From NCBI GenBank assembly GCA_023246535.1, contig JAHFIF010000010.1, positions 1 through 6,086 on the forward strand: a DNA stretch of 6,086 nucleotides. The letters are read 5' to 3'. The notes under the pieces are model-generated. The model was not told the origin of the DNA. It was given only the letters and a program-made list of their open reading frames with translations, and searched no databases. A program made the position numbers and the translations under genes. Numbering within the stretch: the first letter of the stretch is position 1; each line of letters starts with the position of its first letter. Origin of the DNA: a bacterium (GTDB taxonomy: Bacteria; Patescibacteriota; Patescibacteriia; CAIQCM01). Below are positions 1 to 5,708 of this stretch, one piece after another.

Positions 1-405
1 CGCGGTTGGGGCGTCTGGCTAAGGAACGGTCATGACAATTTGCGCGTTCGCGATAACATCATTGCCGGCTGCAACTCGGCTTCGACGAATCAAGACAGCT
101 GTTTATCCATGGAAACGCCGACCATGGTCAATAACGGCGGCCTCAACGATATTAATAACAACATCGTTTGGAATTGGCCGTCGTCGCGCAATTGGGGCTA
201 TCCGCTTTATAACGGCGCCTCATGGCAAAAGCCGAACCAAGGACCGTTTGTCGACCCGACGCGCACGCTGGGCAGTTATAACGCCGCGCTCGGCGGGACG
301 GCGACCTTCGATGCCTTTGTCGCGGCGGCCAGGAATCAATCGAAAGACAATTGGCAAAACGAATATCGCGCGCCATCGGTCATTTCCTATTTCCGCCAGG
401 GTTTT
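1..405 (+). other. C-terminal end of a right-handed beta-helix domain
   Basis: This is the first visible part of the large surface protein. It shows rung-like strands with Asn/Gly turns (LRVRDNIIAGCNS, LNDINNNIVWNWPSS). A conserved-looking tail follows with FVDPTRTLGSYNAALGG, FDAFVAAARNQSKDNW and a final YFRQGF. From memory, this tail ends the pectate-lyase-like beta-helix in secreted proteins of several phyla. Catalytic residues, if any, would lie upstream of the window, so enzymatic activity cannot be judged. Confidence 0.6.
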
Positions 406-3400
406 ACGCCCTCCGTGCCAACGGTCACCGTTGACCAGGGGCCATGGGCGGCCACCGCCGATCATGTCGGACCGGCGGTATCGGTGAATGTTACGACCGA
501 TAAAGCTTCGTATATTTTGGTCGGCTTCACCGCCACCGGCGACAACGGCATTGCCGCCGATTCGGTAACCGGCGGCGGACTCACTTGGACCAAATTGTCC
601 GGCGGCGCCCAATCCGAAGACCCGGGCTGGGGGCGCGACGTTGAATATTGGGGCGCGCCTTCGCCCGGACCGTTAAATAACGTGACCGTCACGGCGCATA
701 TCCCCGGCGGCGTATACATGGGCATGGCCGCCGAATCGCTTTTGGGCGTGGAAACGAATTCGCCGGCCGGGGTTAAGATTGATGACGGCAAAGCCGACGG
801 CCGCATTGCGTTTACCATGCATGGCACCACGCCGGGATCAATGGTTTTTGCCGCCGGACGGACGCGCAGTTACGATTGGCAAGGCGACGACCCGGGCGCT
901 AATACCGAAGCTTACGCCAACATCTTTTCGATGGAGTTTATCCGCGAAACCAGCTCGGGACTGGGCGGCGACGTCACGCTATCGGGACCGGGTTACAACC
1001 CTGCCAACCGGCTCGATTATACGGCCGTGGAAATCATGCCGCTTCAGCCCGTGCCGCACGCCGTTACTTATGCGGCCGGACCCGGCGGTTCGATCACCGG
1101 CGCGGCGTCGCAAACCGTTGATTATTTGGCCGATGCGTCCGCCGTCACGGCTACGCCGGCGGTCGGTTATCATTTTGTAAATTGGTCCGACGGTTCGCTG
1201 GATAATCCGCGGACCGACCGTTACGTCGTTCACGCCATTAACGTGACGGCAAATTTTGCGATCAACGTTTATAATTTAAGCTATGCCGCCGGCGCGCACG
1301 GAACATTGAGCGGCATCGCTTCGCAGAACGTTAATTATAATGCCTCCGGGCAAGTGGTAACGGCAGTGCCGGCCCAAGGCTATCACTTCGTGAGCTGGAC
1401 CGACGGCTCGACGCAAAATCCGCGGCTCGACAGCGCGGTGAGCGCCAACCTTTCCGTGACGGCGAATTTTTCCAACGGCGCGCCGGCGATCACGGCCGTG
1501 ACGACGGCTTTGACCACCAATGTTTCGGCCGTCATCACTTGGACGACCGATGAAACTTCCACCTCGCAGGTCGTTTACGGCACGGACACGAATTACGGTT
1601 CGCAAACGGCCGTGTCGTCGACGCTTGTTTCCGGCCATTCGGTCATTGTCACCGCGTTAAACGGCGGCACGAAATATTATTTCAAAGTCGTTTCGCGCGA
1701 CATCTATAACAACGCGACGACCGACGACAACGGCGGCGCCGGCTACTCCTTTACCACGGCCACTTCCGCCGACACGACGCCGCCGGCGATTACCGCCGTG
1801 TCCGTGCAAAATATTTCCTTAAACCGCGCGACCGTTCATTGGACGACTGACGAACCGGCCAATTCTTTCGTCCTGTACGGACCGACGACCGGAACGGAAC
1901 TGTCGACCGGCTCGCTTGCGAACTACGGAACCGACCATTCCGTCATGCTGGTCGATCTTCTGCCGAACGCCAAATACTATTTTAAAGTTCAATCGGCCGA
2001 CGCCTCGGCGAATATTGCGACCGATGACAACGGCGCGGCGCTTTACGATTTTACGACCGCCAACGACACGACGCCGCCGGCGATCACGGCGGTCGCCACG
2101 GCATTGGTTTCCGACACCTCGGCCGTCATTACGTGGACAACCTCCGAACCGGCGAGTTCGCAGATCCTCTATAGCCTGACGACCGACGCGGTCTTGTACG
2201 GACAGAGCGCCGGTCCGTACGCCGCGCTTACCACCGAGCATGCCGTCACGATCACGGGGCTTTCCCCTTTGACGACCTATGTTTTTAAGGCGGTTTCCGC
2301 CGACAGCTCGGGAAATACCGGAACCAACGACAATCAAGGCGGCGGCTATGTCTTTACGACGGCCGATGTCGCCGGCAAGGTCGTGCATACGGTGTCGCGC
2401 GTCGACACGACGCCGCCGTCGTTTTCCAACATTCAAATTTCCTCCATCAAACAAAATTCCGCCGTCATTACCTGGCTGACCAACAAATATTCATCTTCGA
2501 TCGCCAAGTACGGCACGACGACCTCCTATGGCGCGATCCAGGGTTCGGCCGACGAACTGGTCGTTTCGCACACGGTTAACATGAGCCAACTCGCCGCCGG
2601 CACCGTTTATCACTTAAAACTTTTGTCGATCGACGAGTCAGGGAACAAGGGTTATTCAACCGATCAAACCTTTGCCACCCTTAACGTTGACGGTACGGCG
2701 CCGGAAATTCCTTCAACCCCGTCAACGCCGCCCGCTTCGCCGGAAACGCCGGCGGAACCCGTTGCGCCCGCCAAACCGGAGCCGCCGCAAGCCCCCGGCG
2801 CGCGGATCATGGGCGTCTTTGACGACCTGCTCAAGGATCCGGACCTGACGTTCGTCCCCGAAGCTTCCTTCGTCGATACGGTCAACCAGATCATCGGCCG
2901 CATTGTCCGCCCGCCCGCCATTATCGGCGTCGAACCCAAAGTTGAAATAAGCGGCGCGAGCGCCAAAATCAGCTGGACGACCGACAAAAACGCCACAAGC
3001 GCAATTGCTTTTGCCGCCGACGCCGCGTTCAAGCCGGGATCGGCCGAACCGTATGTTTCTGTCGCTTCCAACCCGGGTGATCTCTCCATGCTTCATGCCG
3101 TCACGCTCGAAAACCTTCTGCCGGCCACCACCTACCACTTCCAAGTGCGCTCCAAGGGATTGATCGGCGCCGAGGCCCACAGCCAAGACAAGACCTTCAC
3201 CACTTCTTCCGAATTGCCGGTCATCTCCGCTTTGAAAGCCCGCGAGGTTAAAGACGTGACGGCGACGCTGACCTGGTCGACCAATATTCCCACGAGCACG
3301 GAAATTCAGTTTAAAAACGTCGCCGGCGGCCCGACTTTGACCCAGGGCGACGCTTCGTTCGTCCGCGACCACAGCTATACGCTGAAAAATCTCGATTCCG

Positions 3401-3873
3401 GCGCCGCTTACACCGTTGTTGTGAACGCGCTTGATGAGCAGGGGAACAAAGAACAAAGCGCCCCGCTGAATCTTTCCACCTCAAAAGACACGGTGGCGCC
3501 AACCATCCTCAAGGTTTCTCCCGTCTCAACGCTCTTCCCGGGCAAAGACGCGCGCGTGCAAACGATCATCGCTTGGGAGACGGACGAACCGTCGACGTCG
3601 CAGGTCTTTTATTCCGAGGGTCTGAACGCCAAAGCGCCGCTCGTCGCTTCGCCATCCGACTCGACGCTGACGACCCGCCACACGGTCGTGGTCACTGGCT
3701 TCCAACCCGGGACGGTTTATAAGTACCAGGTGCAGTCGACCGATCAGGCCGGCAATACCGCAAAATCGGGGAGCTTCATTTTATTGACCCCGCAACACAA
3801 ATCAACCATCCTCGACATCATGGTCAATAACTTCGAAAAAGTTTTTGGCTGGACCAAGCGGGTCGGAAAATAA
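1..3873 (+). CDS. Large multidomain surface protein (beta-helix, InlB B-repeats, seven fibronectin-III-like domains), 5'-truncated
   Basis: The frame is open from base 1 with no stop, so the gene starts upstream. The ATG at 32 is out of frame, and the TTG at 40 lies inside an already coherent protein. 1290 residues are visible. Residues 1-135 look like the end of a right-handed parallel beta-helix (pectate-lyase-like): short Asn-rich rungs such as DNIIAGC and NNNIVWNW, then FVDPTRTLGSYNAALGG and a closing YFRQGF. Residues 141-350 form an uncharacterised beta-rich domain with the core GGGLTWTKLS. Residues 353-490 are two InlB-type B-repeats. Residues 495-894 and 972-1265 are fibronectin-III-like modules. 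Residues 897-933 form a Pro/Glu-rich linker. The C-terminus (FEKVFGWTKRVGK) has no LPXTG, PEP-CTERM or membrane anchor. Any signal peptide lies outside the window. The likely role is an extracellular adhesin or carbohydrate-binding surface protein. The domain calls are fairly secure, but the role is inferred. Confidence 0.9.
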   Translation, partial: RGWGVWLRNGHDNLRVRDNIIAGCNSASTNQDSCLSMETPTMVNNGGLNDINNNIVWNWPSSRNWGYPLYNGASWQKPNQGPFVDPTRTLGSYNAALGGTATFDAFVAAARNQSKDNWQNEYRAPSVISYFRQGFTPSVPTVTVDQGPWAATADHVGPAVSVNVTTDKASYILVGFTATGDNGIAADSVTGGGLTWTKLSGGAQSEDPGWGRDVEYWGAPSPGPLNNVTVTAHIPGGVYMGMAAESLLGVETNSPAGVKIDDGKADGRIAFTMHGTTPGSMVFAAGRTRSYDWQGDDPGANTEAYANIFSMEFIRETSSGLGGDVTLSGPGYNPANRLDYTAVEIMPLQPVPHAVTYAAGPGGSITGAASQTVDYLADASAVTATPAVGYHFVNWSDGSLDNPRTDRYVVHAINVTANFAINVYNLSYAAGAHGTLSGIASQNVNYNASGQVVTAVPAQGYHFVSWTDGSTQNPRLDSAVSANLSVTANFSNGAPAITAVTTALTTNVSAVITWTTDETSTSQVVYGTDTNYGSQTAVSSTLVSGHSVIVTALNGGTKYYFKVVSRDIYNNATTDDNGGAGYSFTTATSADTTPPAITAVSVQNISLNRATVHWTTDEPANSFVLYGPTTGTELSTGSLANYGTDHSVMLVDLLPNAKYYFKVQSADASANIATDDNGAALYDFTTANDTTPPAITAVATALVSDTSAVITWTTSEPASSQILYSLTTDAVLYGQSAGPYAALTTEHAVTITGLSPLTTYVFKAVSADSSGNTGTNDNQGGGYVFTTADVAGKVVHTVSRVDTTPPSFSNIQISSIKQNSAVITWLTNKYSSSIAKYGTTTSYGAIQGSADELVVSHTVNMSQLAAGTVYHLKLLSIDESGNKGYSTDQTFATLNVDGTAPEIPSTPSTPPASPETPAEPVAPAKPEPPQAPGARIMGVFDDLLKDPDLTFVPEASFVDTVNQIIGRIVRPPAIIGVEPKVEISGASAKISWTTDKNATSAIAFAADAAFKPGSAEPYVSVASNPGDLSMLHAVTLENLLPATTYHFQVRSKGLIGAEAHSQDKTFTTSSELPVISALKAREVKDVTATLTWSTNIPTSTEIQFKNVAGGPTLTQGDASFVRDHSYTLKNLDSGAAYTVVVNALDEQGNKEQSAPLNLSTSKDTVAPTILKVSPVSTLFPGKDARVQTIIAWETDEPSTSQVFYSEGLNAKAPLVASPSDSTLTTRHTVVVTGFQPGTVYKYQVQSTDQAGNTAKSGSFILLTPQHKSTILDIMVNNFEKVFGWTKRVGK
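1057..1470 (+). repeat. Two tandem InlB-type B-repeats (protein-level)
   Basis: Two copies of about 69 residues lie at 1057-1260 and 1261-1470. Each opens with a Y-A-A-G-x-x-G-x-(I/L)-(T/S)-G strand. A matching G-Y-H-F-V-(N/S)-W-(S/T)-D-G-S loop follows, and each closes with an (N/S)-V-T-A-N-F strand. This is the pattern of the divergent InlB B-repeat family (Flg_new_2-like), a small beta domain of bacterial surface proteins. The copies differ at many positions, so this is not a recent DNA duplication. Confidence 0.8.
1483..2682 (+). repeat. Fibronectin-III-like domains 1-4 (protein-level)
   Basis: Four modules of roughly 95-110 residues lie at about 1483-1770, 1771-2064, 2065-2403 and 2404-2682. 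Each has a strand of the form A-V-I-T-W-T-T-(D/S)-E, a (V/I)-x-Y-(G/S) strand and an H-(S/A/T)-V strand. A Y-x-(F/L)-K-x-x-S-x-D core and a final F-(T/A)-T strand follow. Domains 1-3 share an extra D-N-x-G/A loop before the last strand (TDDNGGAGYSFTT, TDDNGAALYDFTT, TNDNQGGGYVFTT), which domains 4-7 lack. The modules are joined by D-T-T-P-P linkers. They probably act as spacers holding the beta-helix away from the cell or binding ligand. Confidence 0.85.
2689..2913 (+). other. Pro/Glu-rich linker plus non-repeat segment between fibronectin-III-like blocks
   Basis: Residues 897-933 are dominated by Pro, Ala, Glu, Ser and Thr (TPSTPPASPETPAEP and similar), a typical extended hinge. The next roughly 38 residues break the repeat pattern. 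They contain IMGVFDDLLKDPD and FVDTVNQIIGRIVRPP, which read as two short amphipathic helices. The segment then passes directly into domain 5. It separates four longer-looped modules from three shorter ones. Its function is unknown. Confidence 0.6.
2914..3795 (+). repeat. Fibronectin-III-like domains 5-7 (protein-level)
   Basis: Three modules lie at about 2914-3210, 3211-3486 and 3487-3795. They keep the core signature: ISWTTDKNATS, LTWSTNIPTSTEI and IAWETDEPSTSQVFY, followed by (T/A)-x-Y-x-x-x-V or YKYQVQSTDQAGN strands. They lack the D-N-G loop of domains 1-3, and domains 5 and 6 are more diverged. The remaining 25 residues of the protein form a non-repeat tail (ILDIMVNNFEKVFGW). Confidence 0.8.
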
Positions 3874-3882
3874 ATATTAAAT
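3871..3882 (+). repeat. 12-base AT-rich direct repeat, copy 1 (overlaps stop codon)
   Basis: The sequence taaatattaaat starts with the TAA stop of the surface-protein gene. An identical copy lies at 5648-5659, in the spacer after the membrane-protein gene. Both copies sit just downstream of a gene end. Chance is possible for so AT-rich a word. Confidence 0.45.
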
Positions 3883-3886
3883 CATC

Positions 3887-3906
3887 TTGATCATCACTAT
3901 GATCGA
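3887..3906 (+). promoter_or_regulatory. Inverted repeat enclosing a start codon
   Basis: GATCAT (3889-3894) and ATGATC (3899-3904) are perfect reverse complements around a CACT loop. One U·G and one U·A pair can extend the stem to 3887-3906. The downstream arm contains the ATG of the acidic small protein, so in RNA the start codon could be paired. This may be fortuitous, since the stem is AT-rich and short. Confidence 0.35.
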
Positions 3907-4096
3907 CGAAGAAGAGTTGGAGGACAAAGAAATTAGCGAAGAGATCGCCGAACTCATGAAGGGACAGGGGCTCGGCAACGAGGACGCCGGCGCGGCCGTG
4001 GACATCCTCGACGAGGAGCGCGCCGTTGAGGAAGGGGATGAGGATGAAGGAGAAAAGACAGACGAAACAGCGGAAGCCGATTCCGACGATGCCTAG
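3899..4096 (+). CDS. Very acidic small protein of unknown function (65 aa)
   Basis: The ATG at 3899 is preferred over the in-frame TTG at 3887 because it gives a natural N-terminus, MIDEEELEDKE. Neither start has a good Shine-Dalgarno sequence. Of 65 residues, 29 are Asp or Glu and only 4 are Lys or Arg. The first 40 residues could form a helical unit: EISEEIAELMKGQGL, then GNEDAGAAVDILDEE. The last 25 are a disordered-looking acidic tail. There is no signal peptide, membrane segment or Cys. It begins 25 bases after the surface-protein stop, which suggests co-transcription. Short Asp/Glu-rich proteins with an E-L-M-K-G-x-G-L type helix are, from memory, frequent in Patescibacteria, but no function is known to me. 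It could be a cation- or partner-binding protein. Confidence 0.7.
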   Translation: MIDEEELEDKEISEEIAELMKGQGLGNEDAGAAVDILDEERAVEEGDEDEGEKTDETAEADSDDA

Positions 4097-4141
4097 TCAA
4101 TGATTTTTTTGTGAGAAAATTTCGCCATTCTTAGGCTTTTT
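4091..4141 (+). terminator. Weak candidate intrinsic terminator after the acidic gene
   Basis: GCCTA (4091-4095, overlapping the stop codon) can pair with TAGGC (4132-4136), and a run of Ts follows (4137-4141). The long loop holds its own small T/A hairpin (4107-4110 with 4116-4119). The outer stem is only five pairs and the loop is long, so this is a tentative call based on position and the T-run. Confidence 0.3.
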
Positions 4142-4180
4142 AATTTGATATTCGACAATATGGTGAGCGTGCCGAACCAT

Positions 4181-4207
4181 AAGTCAATCGATATTTGCGA
4201 TTGATTT
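4181..4207 (+). repeat. Inverted repeat upstream of the membrane-protein gene
   Basis: TCAATCG (4184-4190) and CGATTGA (4198-4204) are perfect reverse complements with a 7-base loop. The stem extends to ten pairs (4181-4207) with one G·U. It is followed by T-rich sequence (4205-4219). It may be a terminator for the upstream genes or an operator, since its right arm overlaps the proposed -35 box. Confidence 0.5.
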
Positions 4208-4224
4208 ATTCCTATTTTTATGCT
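4195..4224 (+). promoter_or_regulatory. Putative sigma-70-type promoter for the membrane protein / ATPase genes
   Basis: A -35-like TTGCGA (4195-4200) and a -10-like TATGCT (4219-4224) are separated by 18 bases, in the AT-rich stretch just before the gene. Each box matches consensus at four of six positions. Transcription would start about 16 bases before the ATG at 4247, giving a very short leader. This rests on pattern only. Confidence 0.45.
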
Positions 4225-4246
4225 AAGCTAGGCAAACAATACCCAC

Positions 4247-5625
4247 ATGTTCTTCCAATTTATAACGATCGACGTCAACCAATTGCTCGATTTTGCGAGC
4301 GGCAACCCCTTTCAAATAGTGGGTCGCTTATTTGTTCTTGGCGGCTGGATCCCTTTTGTCATTGTTTGTTTGTGGGGACTCAAAGAAGTGTGGCTCATGT
4401 GGCGCGAGAAGCGGTGGAGAACGTTTTTACGCACATTCACGGCGCCAGCGCGTCGGTGGATTTTATCGGCAAGTGGCGCGACGGCAAACTGCAGCCGACC
4501 TTTTCTTTTGAGATTTGCTCGCACGGCGGCTACGTGCAATTTTACGTCCGCACAGAAGTCCGCTTCCGCGACCTGGTGGAATCGGCTGTTTTTTCCCAGT
4601 ACCCGGACGCCGAGATCAACGAGGTCGAAGACTATGCTTCGCCCTTTAAGACCATGACCTTCCCGCCCAAAGACGGCGAAGCGCTTGATCTGTTCGGCTC
4701 GGAATTCAAACTGAAAAATGCCGATTATTTCCCCATCCGGACGCACGACGAATTTGAAGAAAAATTGGCCGGTGAATACAAGGACCCGCTCGGCACCATG
4801 CTGGAATCGCTTTCCAAGATCCGTCCGGAAGAACAAGTTTGGCTGCAAATTTTGGCGACGACGCCGAGCAATAACGATTGGAAAAAAGCCGGCGAAAAAT
4901 ATATCAAAAAAATGGCCGGCATTAAGGAGGTGCCCAAGCCCAGCATGCTCGCGAAGATCGCCGGCGTCCCCATGGGCATTTTAAGCGATGCCATGATCCA
5001 CGGCAGCGTCATTACCCCGGGCGAAGCGGTTAAAAAGAAGGACGACAGCTCGATGTTCAAAATGCTCATGATGACGCCCGACCTCAAGGTCACCATGGAG
5101 GGCGTGGCCGAAAAGATCGCTAAGCCCGGGTTTAAATGCAAGATCCGCATCGTCTATATCGCGCCCAAGAAGATCAAGTTCATTCCGCGCATTTATCCGG
5201 CGATCAAGGGTTCGTTGAACCAATTCAACGCTTTGGGGTCAAACGCTTTTTCGCCATACGTTCCCGTCATGACGCAAGACGATTATTTTTGGCTGCGCTG
5301 GACCTTGAACGATAAGAAACGCCGCATGCTATCGCGATACATCAAGCGTTCCGGCGACGGCGCCACCAAAAGCGTTTTGAACGTCACCGAACTGGCCACC
5401 ATTTGGCATTTCCCGATCATTACGACTAAAGCGCCGCTGGTCAAAAAGACCGAATCCCGCCGCGCCGAACCGCCGGCCGGTCTGCCGCAAGCGCCGCGCG
5501 AATTGGGCGGCATGGCCGAAGGCGAGTGGTCCAAACCGAAACGCCCGCCCAAACCGGCCAAGGTCGAACCGCCGGCCCCGGCCGGCGATGGCGGCGCGCC
5601 GCCGCCAGGTTTGCCAACCGTGTAA
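4247..5625 (+). CDS. Conserved CPR-type membrane-anchored protein next to a VirD4-like ATPase; reading frame broken near 4403-4413
   Basis: Two frames make up one gene. From the ATG at 4247, one frame gives a convincing N-terminus: a short polar stretch, a hydrophobic helix at about residues 22-45 (LFVLGGWIPFVIVCLWGL), then WLMWREK. Past about 4411 that frame turns into Arg/Thr/Ser-rich nonsense. The frame one base back, from about 4408 to the stop at 5623-5625, holds the conserved body. It includes AVENVFTHIHGA, FRDLVESAVFSQYPDAEI, EEQVWLQILATTP, DWKKAGEKYIKK and a Pro-rich end, PPPGLPTV. That frame can be opened upstream to a TTG at 4195, but those roughly 70 residues look non-coding. From memory, relatives have about 25 residues (including an A-I-D-V-P-like stretch) between the W-R motif and A-V-E-N, and these are absent here. 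Its role is unknown; it is probably the inner-membrane partner of the downstream ATPase. Confidence 0.8.
4397..4425 (+). other. Frame-switch / deletion junction in the membrane-protein gene
   Basis: The upstream frame reads M-W-R-E-K-R-W and the downstream frame reads V-A-R-E-A-V-E-N-V, so the switch falls around 4403-4413. The change is one base back, so a restored gene would need 3k+1 inserted bases here. GAGAA occurs at 4406-4410 and again at 4417-4421, a small direct repeat at the join. There is no X-XXY-YYZ slippery heptamer, which argues against programmed frameshifting. Confidence 0.7.
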
Positions 5626-5644
5626 AAGCCGCACAAACATCAAA

Positions 5645-5693
5645 CGTTAAATATTAAATGTTAATTATTAAAAATTAATCGTTAACATTTAAC
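5645..5693 (+). repeat. AT-rich palindromic intergenic stretch
   Basis: TTAAATGTTAA (5654-5664) and TTAACATTTAA (5682-5692) are perfect 11-base reverse complements with a 17-base spacer. That spacer contains a nested ATTAA...TTAAT pair (5667-5671 and 5675-5679). CGTTAA occurs at 5645-5650 and 5680-5685. Copy 2 of taaatattaaat lies at 5648-5659. It fills most of the 83-base gap between the membrane-protein and ATPase genes and has no T-run terminator tail. It may be a short intergenic repeat or a transcript-processing hairpin. Confidence 0.6.
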
Positions 5694-5708
5694 CCAAAAC
5701 CGAGCAAC

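Noticed and set aside
32..487. ATG-initiated open frame at the left end (151 codons)
   Set aside because: The product is Arg/Pro/Thr-rich and out of frame with the beta-helix coding sequence, which is open from base 1.
1819..2454. Long minus-strand open frame (211 codons) opposite the fibronectin-III region
   Set aside because: The product is a Gly/Arg/Asp-rich string with no domain pattern. It is the antisense shadow of a GC-rich, repetitive coding region that is clearly coding on the + strand.
2722..3456. Long minus-strand open frame (244 codons)
   Set aside because: Same reason: low-complexity Arg/Gly/Val composition, no start context, fully antisense to recognisable fibronectin-III domains.
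4097..4246. tRNA, small RNA gene or CRISPR unit in the largest intergenic gap
   Set aside because: No cloverleaf, spaced direct repeats or other RNA-gene signature is visible. Only the terminator, hairpin and promoter candidates listed could be supported.
4195..4402. TTG-initiated N-terminal extension in the same frame as the conserved body
   Set aside because: Its roughly 70 residues (Cys/Arg/Ser-rich, no helix pattern) look untranslated. The overlapping frame from 4247 encodes a clean membrane helix and W-R motif that fit the family.
4403..4422. Programmed -1 ribosomal frameshift
   Set aside because: The direction of shift would fit, but there is no slippery heptamer or obvious downstream structure. 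The family's linking segment seems to be missing, so a deletion explains more.
4312..4848. Minus-strand open frame opposite the membrane-protein gene
   Set aside because: The + strand encodes conserved motifs over the same bases in codon-biased frames. The minus-strand product shows no recognisable features.
4924..4947. Internal in-frame start: AAGGAGGT (4924-4931) before an ATG at 4945
   Set aside because: The spacing of 13 bases is long and the bases encode ordinary Lys-Glu-Val in a conserved gene body. A short internal product is not otherwise supported.
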